Below the pieces are notes generated by a model. The model was not told where the DNA came from. It was given only the letters and a program-made list of their open reading frames with translations, and did not search any database. Both the position numbers and the translations under genes were made by a program. From assembly GCF_014279975.1 (NCBI RefSeq), contig NZ_CP047936.1, positions 1,550,001-1,614,000 on the forward strand: 64,000 nucleotides of DNA. Reading direction: 5' to 3'. Of this stretch, positions 44,776 to 52,953 are shown piece by piece (position 1 is the first letter of the stretch; every line of letters starts with the position of its first letter). Source of the stretch: Synechococcus sp. BIOS-U3-1 (GTDB taxonomy: Bacteria > Cyanobacteriota > Cyanobacteriia > PCC-6307 > Cyanobiaceae).

Positions 44776-44786
44776 ACCTGAGAATT

Positions 44787-44894
44787 TTGAGAGCCTTGTT
44801 TCAGGTCAATGACCCACGCTTCTGGAAGTCTCTACTGGGAGTCATTTCGTTGTTCGTGGGCGGTTGGATGGCTTGGTTCATTCTCAATCTATGA
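44787..44894 (+). CDS. Membrane microprotein, 35 aa (candidate)
   Basis: 35 residues from TTG 44787, with FWKSLLGVISLFVGGWMAWF as one hydrophobic helix. It follows the 51-residue gene by 11 bases and ends 4 bases before the convergent gene. Confidence 0.35.
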   Translation: MRALFQVNDPRFWKSLLGVISLFVGGWMAWFILNL

Positions 44895-44897
44895 GGT

Positions 44898-45251
44898 TCA
44901 GCTCATCAACATCCAAAGCAGCGATACAACAGCCATTCCTAGACCAACACTCAATAGAGCCAGCAGCAACAGACTTCCCCCAGCAAGCCAGAGCAATCGG
45001 CGGAATGTCTCGGGAAATAGCAGGTGAAGACTGAGCCCAAGAGCGACAGGCCAAAGGGGAGGAATCAACACACAAATAACAGTGAAGAGACCGAGCTTCA
45101 GACGTCGTCGTGAAGTCTGATCCTGCTCGAGTCGGGTCAAGCGCTTGTCATGCTCCATCTTCTCGAGCTCATCGTCACTCAGCCAGCGACCCATTTCGCG
45201 AGCACGGGTCAACTCCTGCTCTAACTGCTGAGAAGACATCGAATCAGCCAT
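44898..45251 (-). CDS. Two-helix membrane protein with coiled N-terminus
   Basis: 117 residues: an acidic helical N-terminus (QQLEQELTRAREMGRWLSDDE), then two membrane helices separated by a short basic loop. Second gene after the 68-residue membrane protein (13-base gap). No family recognised. Confidence 0.65.
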   Translation of the reverse strand: MADSMSSQQLEQELTRAREMGRWLSDDELEKMEHDKRLTRLEQDQTSRRRLKLGLFTVICVLIPPLWPVALGLSLHLLFPETFRRLLWLAGGSLLLLALLSVGLGMAVVSLLWMLMS

Positions 45252-45264
45252 GCACTGATGCTAT

Positions 45265-45471
45265 TCAGCGATGGTTACGCGTGTCGCTTTTCAACCAGGA
45301 CCTCTCAAGTGAGGCGCGCGCCTGATCGGGATTGAGTGACTCAAGCCGCTGCTGAGCTTTCAGCTTGGAACGAAACGGACCAGTGAGTCTCCAGAAGCGC
45401 AATGCGGAAGCAACCGCCACCACAGCCCAGGCCACCAGGATCCAGCGGGGATCATGCAAGTTCATCGACAT
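45265..45471 (-). CDS. Single-pass membrane protein, 68 aa
   Basis: 68 residues with one helix (WILVAWAVVAVASALRFW) and a basic cytoplasmic tail. Likely in one transcript with the downstream two-helix membrane protein. Confidence 0.6.
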   Translation of the reverse strand: MSMNLHDPRWILVAWAVVAVASALRFWRLTGPFRSKLKAQQRLESLNPDQARASLERSWLKSDTRNHR

Positions 45472-45479
45472 CCGTTGGC

Positions 45480-45605
45480 ATGACTAAAAGCGACTGCTTC
45501 ACCTCGACAGGTGAACGAACGTACGAGCAGTCTGTGACCGAACCGCTGAAGACATGCAAGAGAGCTGAACTTCTTGACGACTTCAAAATTGATGCATCAG
45601 GTTGA
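45480..45605 (+). CDS. Small ORF, 41 aa (weak)
   Basis: A 41-codon plus-strand frame starting MTKSDCFTSTGERTYEQ; soluble, acidic, two Cys. It lies just before a 400-base stretch with no better candidate. Reported with low confidence. Confidence 0.22.
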   Translation: MTKSDCFTSTGERTYEQSVTEPLKTCKRAELLDDFKIDASG

Positions 45606-46003
45606 ATGACAGTCAGACGTCAGAGACCCCACAAACTTAACCAGGTCTAGGGAACAGAAGATGACGACGGCGGACCCTGAAGACAACAGTCACTGACTGC
45701 AGCGACACAACTGTAGAAAACCAATGCCACTCAAGGGGCATGAGAAGTGTCAGCTCAGGTCGAACCACGAACGCACCCCCCTGGGGGTGCGACAACGCAA
45801 TAGGACTCAACAGGAGGCCAGAACAGTCAATGAATCGATCCAGAGACTTCACTTCAGTGGTGCAGTCAATCAACGTCACAATGTGTTCAAGCATCAAAGC
45901 TGCTCAAACAGATCGAAGACCAAAAGGCTGCTACAACTCCGATTTAACAATCAAAGGGGAACTAAGATCTAGCGACAAGACAGCACATGATCACGTCAAT
46001 ACG

Positions 46004-46321
46004 ATGAAAACTCTTCCAATATTTCTAGCATTAGTGGTTGGCAGCTTGACAGCATGCGACAACAACTATCAGTCAGTCCTAGAGGCCGAGAAAGCATGCG
46101 AGGACTGGGCTAGCCGAGGCATTGAATTTACTCTTGAGCCCAATGGATACCTACAAAGCATTGAATACAAGGGTGCAACAACTAATCGATTCTGCGAGAA
46201 AAAAGAAATCCAATACATCGGCTATACATTTAGCCTGCCCAACAATGGCAGACCTGTTATTGCCGATGAATTAATGAAGCTCAGAGGAGGTGCAAAGCCC
46301 ACAGAAAAATTCAGATGGTGA
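46004..46321 (+). CDS. Small lipoprotein
   Basis: 105 residues from ATG 46004: MKTLPIFLALVVGSLTACDN has a lipobox LTAC. The mature part has two further Cys (KACEDW, RFCEKK). The longer upstream frame is rejected because the signal fixes the start. Location: membrane-attached, periplasmic side. No family recognised. Confidence 0.65.
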   Translation: MKTLPIFLALVVGSLTACDNNYQSVLEAEKACEDWASRGIEFTLEPNGYLQSIEYKGATTNRFCEKKEIQYIGYTFSLPNNGRPVIADELMKLRGGAKPTEKFRW

Positions 46322-46387
46322 ATAAACAGCTTGAACACAGGCTGTAGCCAAACAATCGAGCACAATGGTTGAAACAGCCATCAAGTC

Positions 46388-46582
46388 ATGACGTACGAGC
46401 AAGAGATCATCATTAAATGCGCGATCAAGGGAACGATCGGGGGCCTTGACAAAAAGATGACAGCAGAAGAGCTCGATGACTTACTGAATGGCTCACAGGA
46501 CTGGAAAAAAAACTTAGTGATTGAGGAAATCACGGAAGTTGCAACCATTCATGCAGGGAGGAGACGTCCAGAAATTGAATAG
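46388..46582 (+). CDS. Small acidic protein, 64 aa
   Basis: 64 residues (MTYEQEIIIKCAIKGTIGGL start), helical, acidic, one Cys. Upstream of the KRRWF-motif gene by about 200 bases. No family recognised. Confidence 0.5.
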   Translation: MTYEQEIIIKCAIKGTIGGLDKKMTAEELDDLLNGSQDWKKNLVIEEITEVATIHAGRRRPEIE

Positions 46583-46784
46583 TGTCAAGACAATGCGCCT
46601 CGAACAGTTTTAGCACTTCCATTAGAACCCTCAGAGCACGACGACGTTCTCAGCCCAATCGTTGATAGAGGTTGCGATTCGAGCTTCCATGGAACATAAC
46701 AGCTAAAATTGTATTTGAAATTTAGTTAAGGGCGCTGGCAATCGAACACAGATTCGCAACGATTAGTCAATCAGAAGCGTTTCT

Positions 46785-46940
46785 ATGCTTAACAAGCATC
46801 AAAACAGTAGCGATGATTACATCGTGATCGGTAGCAAGCGACGTTGGTTCGAAACACCAACGACATCCAAAGATTCACCAGCGACGCAAGATGCTTATCG
46901 TGAACAGACTTCATCAGTCAAGGAAGGCACGATTGACTAA
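46785..46940 (+). CDS. Small protein with IVxGxKRRWF motif (second copy)
   Basis: 51 residues from ATG 46785. It shares the core DDYIVIGSKRRWFETP with the gene at 42951-43157 but has a different tail. A paralogue pair within 4 kb suggests the motif is functional. Coding potential is supported by this similarity rather than by length. Confidence 0.5.
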   Translation: MLNKHQNSSDDYIVIGSKRRWFETPTTSKDSPATQDAYREQTSSVKEGTID

Positions 46941-46960
46941 CAGGTTGAAGGTTTGCATTC

Positions 46961-47164
46961 ATGGTGTCCGAGCCTTTTGAATGTCTGATCTGTGGCCAAT
47001 CAGTTGGGGGTTCAATGGAAACATATTGGATTCGCCATGGCCACATGTTCTGTTCGTCCTGCTGGACCGGGGTTCCACCACTGAACGAGACATCACCAGA
47101 ACAAAGACTTGTCATGCAACGTCGTTTGCTCATGCTGATCAAACACAAGCGTTGCTTCTTGTGA
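46961..47164 (+). CDS. Small zinc-ribbon-like protein
   Basis: 67 residues with CLIC ... CSSCW, two CxxC knuckles about 26 residues apart, a zinc-ribbon layout. The protein at 52142-52327 has a similar plan (CDLC ... CTNCW). Possibly related; function unknown. Confidence 0.55.
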   Translation: MVSEPFECLICGQSVGGSMETYWIRHGHMFCSSCWTGVPPLNETSPEQRLVMQRRLLMLIKHKRCFL

Positions 47165-47187
47165 GTAGAAAACATGTCGATAAAAGT

Positions 47188-47493
47188 TTAGGAAGCAAAA
47201 AAGCCTGACTCATCGTAATCTGGTGGGCCAACCAAGAGCACATCGCAATCGCGCTGATTCACTTGAATCACCAAGATTCGTCTCGGGCATTCGTCATAGC
47301 CCTTTTTTGCAGTTGAGATTGCCTCAACCAGATCGTCCATCGTTGTGATGGCTCCTCGCTGCAAATCCGATTGAGCCTCTTTCCATAACTGAGCGAATTC
47401 CTCTCCCGCCTCCATCAACATCTTGTGCATAGCGTTCTCTGCGCCTCTGTCTTTCGCTAGAGCAATGAACTGCTTCACCAATGGATTCGACAT
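47188..47493 (-). CDS. Hypothetical protein, about 101 aa
   Basis: The credible part starts at MSNPLVKQFIALAKDRG (47493) and is helical, ending in an alpha/beta segment (RRILVIQVNQRDCDVLLVG). The frame extends to 47712, but the extra part looks non-coding and a GACCC-GAAA-GGGTC hairpin lies within it. No family recognised. Confidence 0.5.
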   Translation of the reverse strand: MSNPLVKQFIALAKDRGAENAMHKMLMEAGEEFAQLWKEAQSDLQRGAITTMDDLVEAISTAKKGYDECPRRILVIQVNQRDCDVLLVGPPDYDESGFFAS

Positions 47494-47784
47494 TGCAGAC
47501 GAGACCTTTAAATGAGTGGAGAGACCCGAAAGGGTCGTCTGCATCACTTCGTTCTGCTGATCGATCACCACGCACTCCGCACTGAGATCGAATGCTGTCC
47601 TGCTGCTCAGTCGCATCCAATGCGGCTCTATATCAGTCCAATTGCGCTTCATGAGTTGATTGTGGCTGATCTGACAACGAGAATCCATTGGCACATTTCT
47701 CGAATCACTCATCGAGAAATAAGCATTAATCCTTAGTCGTCGAAAAGAAAAATGCGTCCATAGTCAAGGCCCTTAAGGAAACCA

Positions 47785-47877
47785 ATGAAAGGACTTCACT
47801 TATCTCTCCCCCTCTTTGGATGCATGGTTGCACTGGCCGTGATGGTGATGACCTTTATGGTGAAAGCAACAGCCTGA
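47785..47877 (+). CDS. Membrane microprotein, 30 aa (candidate)
   Basis: 30 residues from ATG 47785 after an aagga ribosome-binding site, one helix (LFGCMVALAVMVMTFMV). Similar microproteins occur in photosynthetic complexes, but no match is recognised. Confidence 0.35.
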   Translation: MKGLHLSLPLFGCMVALAVMVMTFMVKATA

Positions 47878-47965
47878 AGACAGAGGGGGTCTCCCGTTTG
47901 CCAGCCTGCGCTCTCGTTGATCTGACAGCGCCAGAGCCAACAGGCAACTGACAACCGTTGAAGAG

Positions 47966-47992
47966 TAAAAAAGGGGCATCCCACTGCCCCCC
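47966..47992 (-). terminator. Candidate minus-strand terminator
   Basis: Reading the minus strand, GGGGCA...TGCCCC is followed by TTTTTTAC. It would end a transcript from the gene-poor stretch to its right. Confidence 0.5.
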
Positions 47993-48181
47993 TTGTTGGT
48001 AGCGGGATCCCGTCCAAGGAAACTCGCTCAAGCAATAGTAAAGATTTATACAAGGATTCGTGGCTTGAGGCACGGGGGCCTGGCCCAGCAACAACTGGCA
48101 CAGTGCCACTCGAGTCGCTTCCAAGAGGCATTGAAAAAAGACCACGGAGTAGAACAGAAGACAAACTCCCGCAGAATTTCC

Positions 48182-48213
48182 AAAACTCCTGCCTTTGGCG
48201 GGGATTTCTTTTT
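48182..48213 (+). terminator. Plus-strand terminator, shared sequence with 62046
   Basis: aactcctgcctttggcgggg forms a hairpin with loop TTT followed by ATTTCTTTTT. The same stem-loop recurs at 62046-62075. Together with the terminator at 47966-47992 it flanks a 190-base stretch lacking a convincing protein gene. Confidence 0.6.
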
Positions 48214-48410
48214 AGCTGAGCAGGAGAGCATTCTGGACTCCGATCCTGAGCACGGAAAGCTCATCACGTTGGCCCAGCATTGACCGAAGACAGCGGCAAG
48301 CCTGAAGCAAACAAGGCTGCGCGGTCACAGACAATGAAAATGCCGGGAGCGAAACTAATTGTCAATATTTGATGCTAAATTAGAATTACAAAACGCAATC
48401 AATCAGGACC

Positions 48411-48701
48411 ATGAGGCTCACGAGAAGGGTTATTATCGGTTCATTGTTTAGCTCTTCGCTTGTACTGCCTGCAGACATCAAAGCTCAGGTCGGCATTGAA
48501 TACCACAAAGGATATTACATTGGAGCAGTTCATACGGCGTGCGAAATGTATTCAGAAGGCATTATTTCGAGATCAATGGTAAGAGAATTTATCAAATACC
48601 TCAAAAAAGGAGATGACAATACTCCTCAAAGAGCAACCAATGAAGCCTTTGCGCTTCTCGCAAATGACCAATCCATTAAAAATTGTCCAGTGCCCCGCTA
48701 A
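48411..48701 (+). CDS. Small exported protein, 96 aa
   Basis: 96 residues with a signal peptide (VIIGSLFSSSLVLPADIKAQ); the mature part has two Cys at its ends and helical structure between. A terminator follows 5 bases after the stop, so it is a single-gene transcript. No family recognised. Confidence 0.6.
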   Translation: MRLTRRVIIGSLFSSSLVLPADIKAQVGIEYHKGYYIGAVHTACEMYSEGIISRSMVREFIKYLKKGDDNTPQRATNEAFALLANDQSIKNCPVPR

Positions 48702-48706
48702 AACCT

Positions 48707-48738
48707 AAAAAAGCAGGACAGTTCGCACCCTGCTTTTT
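48707..48738 (+). terminator. Terminator of the 96-aa exported protein gene
   Basis: AAAAAGCAGG and CCTGCTTTTT flank an 11-base loop, ending in a T run. Confidence 0.7.
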
Positions 48739-49017
48739 GCAAGCTAAAAACAGCAGCAAACAGGGGGTGGTTATTCACAGGCGAAATCAATCCTCACATT
48801 TCAAATGAGGTTATGGAGTGACTATTCGCATGCGTCCATCAATTGCAGCATCGCTTCATCACGCTGAAAAGTTGTGGCCTTTTTGACATACGCCTTGATT
48901 GGTGTCGCTAAGCCACCACACTGCTCAGCTCAAAAGCATGATCCCAAAGCTCCCCTATACCTTCCTAGTGAAAGGGCCCGACTGAATCCAGGGTGAAGGG
49001 AGAGGTCAGGCATTTCA
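48739..49017. other. Intergenic with a start-less coding remnant
   Basis: On the minus strand, 48822-48930 reads as a protein-like fragment (LATPIKAYVKKATTFQRDEA, then a stop) with no start codon before an upstream stop. It may be a decayed gene end. Nothing else was seen. Confidence 0.3.
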
Positions 49018-49272
49018 GTGTTTTCAATACAGCGACTGACAGACAAGGGTTGGCAAACGCAGCAACGGGAGCTCACACTTGACGAAGCCAAGGCCAGTGT
49101 GAGTGTCTTGTCAGGTCAATGCCAGAGCGTCTATCGCGTTGTTGATCAGGAATCGTTCGAAATGCAGTGTCTTTGGCGACACGGAACGGTTTTGGTCGAT
49201 CAATCAGAGGCCCTTGAGCCGCCCATTCATCAGGAGAATCAATCAGCCCCATCCATCACAGCGAAGAACTGA
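49018..49272 (+). CDS. Small hypothetical protein, 84 aa
   Basis: 84 residues, starting MFSIQRLTDKGWQTQQRELT; soluble with two Cys. It precedes the larger hypothetical gene by 49 bases on the same strand. No family recognised. Confidence 0.5.
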   Translation: MFSIQRLTDKGWQTQQRELTLDEAKASVSVLSGQCQSVYRVVDQESFEMQCLWRHGTVLVDQSEALEPPIHQENQSAPSITAKN

Positions 49273-49321
49273 AGCAAGACCAGCTCAACACATTGCTTTA
49301 AGAGGGGTCCAACCGATTAAG

Positions 49322-50446
49322 GTGCCAGCCCTCGGGGCGGGGAACTTGACGCATCAGGTGAACAATCGGGTAGTCGTGATCTGCCGCTCAGACGAAAGCA
49401 TCTGGCGGCCGAACGGCATCAAGGGAGCCCCTATCGGGTCGTATTCAATCGGAATTGATCCGATCACAAAGAAGATTCGCAGTGAGCGTTCGCCTGAGAG
49501 CTGCCTGCACAGCTTCAGCCACAGCGCCAACGGCACGCTGATTGAGTTGTCCAGCGAGGGAGCAGGTGTGATCGCCATCGACACGATCGATCTTCCACTT
49601 AGCACGTTGGCGGTGGTGCGACTGATTTCCACACAACAGAACAGCGACATTCACTTAGTGGAAGGGGTGAAAGCTGAGGATCTATCGGCTTACAACTGGA
49701 GCCTTGAAGGCAAAGAGAGATTTCAGCTGTTCCGGGAGCCAGAACCACCAGAGCTCTACAGATCCCATCAAGAGGATTTCGATCAGCGGCTGGAACAGGA
49801 GTTCGCATCAGCGGTGCAAGCCCTCTCAATTCACATCACTGAAGATGATCAAAAAGTTTTTGATGCCTTCATGACCAGTGCCTGCGCGAACAATCCTGGC
49901 TTGTTCTGGGACATTCGCAAAGCTGCAGCTATGTACGCACTACAGGGAAGCTTCAGCAAAAATGATCTATCCCGAATGGTTTATTTGGCGCAAGAAGGAA
50001 TCGACCCCCAGCAATTGTCATTTGAGTGCACACCTCAACAGTTCATCAAAGCCCTCTTCGATCACTGCAAGCAGACAGCAGAGGCTCTGAGCGATGAGCA
50101 GATCTGGGAGGCGCAGACCACTTGCAATCTGCTGACACTGAATCAGCTGATGCCCATCGTGCAGTCCAACTCGACATACAAACCATTTCTGTACCAATGG
50201 CTATGGAGACTGAACGGCAAACCGGATCCAAGCCTGATCGAAAACCCTGATCTCTACGAGATCTACAGAGAGGAATTAATTGCCGATCGAGAGAAGATCA
50301 TGATGGCCTTCGGGATCGATGGAGCCCTTGAAGTCGACTATCGCGATCAGGTGATCAACTCCATGCTTCGTGATGACGGCTGGACCCTGGTGGAGACAGA
50401 CCGGTTCGAAGAGGAAGAACAACGACGGAGAAGGGGCGAGTTGTAG
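49322..50446 (+). CDS. Hypothetical protein, about 374 aa
   Basis: The frame opens at 49103, but the first 70 codons overlap the small gene at 49018 and look non-coding; GTG 49322 or TTG 49346 are the plausible starts. The N-terminal third is beta-rich, the rest helical and acidic (long regions around EDFDQRLEQEFASAVQAL). No recognised motif. Large for this region and clearly coding by composition. Confidence 0.55.
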   Translation: MPALGAGNLTHQVNNRVVVICRSDESIWRPNGIKGAPIGSYSIGIDPITKKIRSERSPESCLHSFSHSANGTLIELSSEGAGVIAIDTIDLPLSTLAVVRLISTQQNSDIHLVEGVKAEDLSAYNWSLEGKERFQLFREPEPPELYRSHQEDFDQRLEQEFASAVQALSIHITEDDQKVFDAFMTSACANNPGLFWDIRKAAAMYALQGSFSKNDLSRMVYLAQEGIDPQQLSFECTPQQFIKALFDHCKQTAEALSDEQIWEAQTTCNLLTLNQLMPIVQSNSTYKPFLYQWLWRLNGKPDPSLIENPDLYEIYREELIADREKIMMAFGIDGALEVDYRDQVINSMLRDDGWTLVETDRFEEEEQRRRRGEL

Positions 50447-50509
50447 CCCATCAATGGCATTACCCCTAAATTAGGTTTCCATTGGCTCTGCTCAGCAGAC
50501 AGACTCTCC

Positions 50510-50617
50510 TTGGAACGCATTGACGGTCGAGTACTGATTGGTGTGATCGGAGTGTTTCTCCTAGCTGCGGCAGCCTATGAATACTCACTTGTACAGGGAT
50601 TGGCACCCGCATCCTGA
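50510..50617 (+). CDS. Membrane microprotein, 35 aa (candidate)
   Basis: 35 residues from TTG 50510: MERIDGRVLIGVIGVFLLAA forms one helix. It ends 12 bases before the stop of the convergent gene. Non-ATG start; low confidence. Confidence 0.35.
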   Translation: MERIDGRVLIGVIGVFLLAAAAYEYSLVQGLAPAS

Positions 50618-50628
50618 AGCCAACAGAT

Positions 50629-51075
50629 TTATGTCTCAGGGCTGCAGGCATAACTGACGATTCCCCCTTTGCGTTGGCGGAAATCGGGCTGCTCAGGATT
50701 CTCGGCCTGCCACCACCACCGACCATCGGTGTAACTGGGAGCCCCAGCATTGTTGGTTCGAGGTAATTGCAGGGTTACACCCCGCCAATTGAGCAGGATC
50801 ACATCCCCGGGAACGGTGCCGTCCGCAGTGTTAGGGATTGGCTCGTCCATGACACCGAAGGCGTCCCGACCCAACTGAATGGGTTCGGCCGTAAGCCGAT
50901 CACCGTCACAAATCCAGGCCGCTGACACCGGCAGTCCCGCCGTGATCATGACGATCAACACCAGCAAGACCTGGAACAGACGGCCACCCCAAAGATGTAG
51001 CTGTCGCAGAGGGTGATCCACAGCAGCGTCAGGGAAACGACAGGATGACACTGTCGCACCCTCGTGCAGGTTCAC
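50629..51075 (-). CDS. Exported protein of unknown function
   Basis: About 148 residues if started at GTG 51075. A hydrophobic stretch (FQVLLVLIVMITAGLPVSAA) acts as a signal peptide, and the mature domain has WICDGD, then YACSPET at its end, a Cys pair. The frame extends further upstream but overlaps the divergent gene. No family recognised. Confidence 0.55.
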   Translation of the reverse strand: MNLHEGATVSSCRFPDAAVDHPLRQLHLWGGRLFQVLLVLIVMITAGLPVSAAWICDGDRLTAEPIQLGRDAFGVMDEPIPNTADGTVPGDVILLNWRGVTLQLPRTNNAGAPSYTDGRWWWQAENPEQPDFRQRKGGIVSYACSPET

Positions 51076-51196
51076 TTTGATGCTCCCTCCTTTCGTTCCC
51101 TTCTGTCCGATCAGCGCCGCAAAAATTGCAGGGCTCAAAGCCACAGTGACACTGTTATTGATCCTGCTGATCAAATCCAAGCTGCTGCGAGTGAAG

Positions 51197-51319
51197 ATGT
51201 CGTTGCTTGGGTCTGTGATCGGACTGATCTTGCTGACAGGATTCCTATTGAGCACGGGGCTGCTCACCTTGGTCGCCGGTGGAGCCGTGGCCTATGGGGT
51301 TAACCAAAACAAAGCATGA
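51197..51319 (+). CDS. Membrane microprotein, 40 aa
   Basis: From ATG 51197, MSLLGSVIGLILLTGFLLST and a Gly/Ala-rich second hydrophobic stretch. ATG 51077 (80 aa) is an alternative. Its stop overlaps the next gene by ATGA, which supports translation. Confidence 0.5.
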   Translation: MSLLGSVIGLILLTGFLLSTGLLTLVAGGAVAYGVNQNKA

Positions 51320-51639
51320 GTACGGAGTCTTCAGACGAGATGATCCTTCCCAACCGTGATCAGGTTCTTGCCGCATCGGCAGGGTGGGTGGCCGTACTGC
51401 TGAATGTGTTGCCAGGGCTCGGTGCGGGTTATCTCTATCAGCGTCGCTGGAAGGCTTACTGGATCACTTCCGCTCTAGCGTCAGCCTGGTTTGCTGCCGG
51501 AGCTGTACTTGGACAGGGCGCGACTGCTGATGTCGGAAGTCAGAACCAGCTAATAGGTCTGATCGGACTCCTCTTGCTGGCTGCCGTCACAGCAGTGGAA
51601 GCAGGTTTAGCCGTTAAACGGGTCCGCAATGCCAGTTGA
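51316..51639 (+). CDS. Membrane protein, 107 aa
   Basis: 107 residues with three hydrophobic stretches (VAVLLNVLPGLGAGYLYQRR; WITSALASAWFAAGAVLG; LIGLLLLAAVTAVEAGLAV). The first resembles small TM2-like proteins with a G-x-G-x-L-Y turn. Coupled at both ends: ATGA upstream and an 11-base overlap with the DUF924 gene. Confidence 0.6.
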   Translation: MSTESSDEMILPNRDQVLAASAGWVAVLLNVLPGLGAGYLYQRRWKAYWITSALASAWFAAGAVLGQGATADVGSQNQLIGLIGLLLLAAVTAVEAGLAVKRVRNAS

Positions 51640-52138
51640 GGGACCTCCCCTCGCTGAAAATATCCTTCGCTTCTGGTTCGAAGAATGCAAACCATGGCAA
51701 TGGTTTCGACGTGACTGCGAATTTGACCGTTCTGTGAGTGAACGATTCAGGTCGCTCACGGAAGACGCTCAAGATGAGAGGTTGATCGACTGGGAAGTCA
51801 GCCAAGCGTCGTCTCTGGCACTCGTGTTGTTGCTCGATCAATTCTCTCGACACATTTGGCGTGATCAAGTTCGCGCCTACCAGGGCGATCTCCGTGCACA
51901 ACGATTGAGCCAAAAAGCACTGGATCAACGTTGGTTGGAGCAGGAGCCTCAGAAGGCGCGTCGACAGTTCTGGTTGATGCCGCTGTTGCACGCTGAATGC
52001 CTCGACACAGTGAACAAGGCGATCCCTCTTCTGGAGAGATGGGTTGATGTCGCAACCGCCGATGTTGCACGGCGAAACCGCGGCATGCTTCTCAAGCACG
52101 GGCGATACCCCTGGCGAGACACAGCGCTAGGCCGATGA
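51629..52138 (+). CDS. DUF924 family protein
   Basis: 169 residues. The family line is clear: ILRFWFEE at the start, SLALVLLLDQFSRHIWRDQV in the middle, and HGRYPWRDTALGR at the end. Members are helical TPR-like proteins; function unknown. Overlaps the membrane-protein gene by 11 bases and is followed 3 bases later by a zinc-ribbon-like gene. Confidence 0.85.
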   Translation: MPVEGPPLAENILRFWFEECKPWQWFRRDCEFDRSVSERFRSLTEDAQDERLIDWEVSQASSLALVLLLDQFSRHIWRDQVRAYQGDLRAQRLSQKALDQRWLEQEPQKARRQFWLMPLLHAECLDTVNKAIPLLERWVDVATADVARRNRGMLLKHGRYPWRDTALGR

Positions 52139-52141
52139 TCC

Positions 52142-52327
52142 ATGGCTGAGCAAGGGTTCTGCTGCGATCTTTGTGGGCTTCTGGGGTCTGTCCACTACCG
52201 CGTCCGCAGCGAAGTCACAATGGAGTGGAAGCTTGTATGCACAAATTGCTGGACAAGAATTGCTGCTCAACCTGGCTACAGATACGGAGGTACACGCAAG
52301 GGCAATCGCCGACGACGAAAGCGGTAA
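52142..52327 (+). CDS. Small zinc-ribbon-like basic protein
   Basis: 61 residues with CCDLC ... CTNCW and a very basic tail (GGTRKGNRRRRKR), a zinc-ribbon nucleic-acid-binding look. Three bases after DUF924, likely the end of the operon. Compare 46961-47164. Confidence 0.6.
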   Translation: MAEQGFCCDLCGLLGSVHYRVRSEVTMEWKLVCTNCWTRIAAQPGYRYGGTRKGNRRRRKR

Positions 52328-52488
52328 GGCATCAGTTCACCTTCATTCTCTTTCCATTTGAACAAGGCTCAGCTTGCATCAGCACGCTCAAATGGCATGA
52401 TCAACTCAGTTCGAGATGGATCAGAGGTCGGAGTAATCCGATCTCTTTTTTTGAGAGATTGCCCTTTCGCGTCGAAATCAATAAAAAA

Positions 52489-52506
52489 CCACTGCATCAG
52501 CAGTGG
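52489..52506 (-). terminator. Minus-strand terminator
   Basis: CCACTGC-ATCA-GCAGTGG forms a 7-bp stem; on the minus strand it is followed by TTTTTTAT. It lies 11 bases after the candidate microprotein at 52517. Confidence 0.6.
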
Positions 52507-52516
52507 TGGGAAATGG

Positions 52517-52585
52517 CTATCGGATAATCCCCATCACCCGGACCAATACCACAATGCTAGAGATCATCAACTCGAAATAGGTCAT
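52517..52585 (-). CDS. Membrane microprotein, 22 aa (candidate)
   Basis: MTYFELMISSIVVLVRVMGI... reads as a single hydrophobic helix from ATG 52585. The adjacent minus-strand terminator shows that something is transcribed here. Very short; low confidence. Confidence 0.3.
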   Translation of the reverse strand: MTYFELMISSIVVLVRVMGIIR

Positions 52586-52793
52586 CTTGTACACCTTGTG
52601 ATGAACTTCAAATTCAGTTCACCATCCGCGTAGTTGAATCAAATCATGGCGGTACTCACCGTGGTCTTTTTGAACAGACTGCATTGTTGATCAAAACGGA
52701 GAGCACCAAGAAGCACGAAGAAGCTGTCTCGAGATTGCAACCAGGTGTGTGTTCAATGCACTGAAAGACACCGTAGTGGCTATACCTCTTGTA

Positions 52794-52860
52794 GTTGGCT
52801 CTCCTCACCGAGATTCCCAACTCCTCACACCCACAAAAGACCCTATGGGTCTTTTTTTTT
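52794..52860 (+). ncRNA. yfr1: Yfr1-like small RNA (copy 1)
   Basis: The segment has the Yfr1 plan: a 5' hairpin (GTTGG CTCTC ... GAGA ... CCAAC), then the single-stranded core ACTCCTCACAC known from cyanobacterial Yfr1, then a terminator hairpin AAGACCC-TAT-GGGTCTT with nine T. TATACCT, suitable as a -10 box, lies just upstream. Yfr1 is a trans-acting RNA that pairs through its core with target mRNAs such as porin mRNAs. An almost identical element lies on the minus strand at 61836-61899. Confidence 0.75.
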
Positions 52861-52953
52861 GCCTTGGGTCAGATGTCTGATTGGCGACCCACAGATGAAG
52901 CAGTCCAGTCGTCATAGTCGGAGTCCGATTTGCGTCGAGCTTTCGGGCGTTTA

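Noticed and set aside
46848-46875. tRNA T-arm-like gttcgaa with flanking repeats
   Set aside because: No acceptor, D or anticodon arms can be built around it, and it lies inside the KRRWF-motif gene.
49103-49321. Upstream extension of the 374-aa hypothetical protein
   Set aside because: It overlaps the better-supported small gene at 49018-49272 and its residues look like a frame-shifted shadow.
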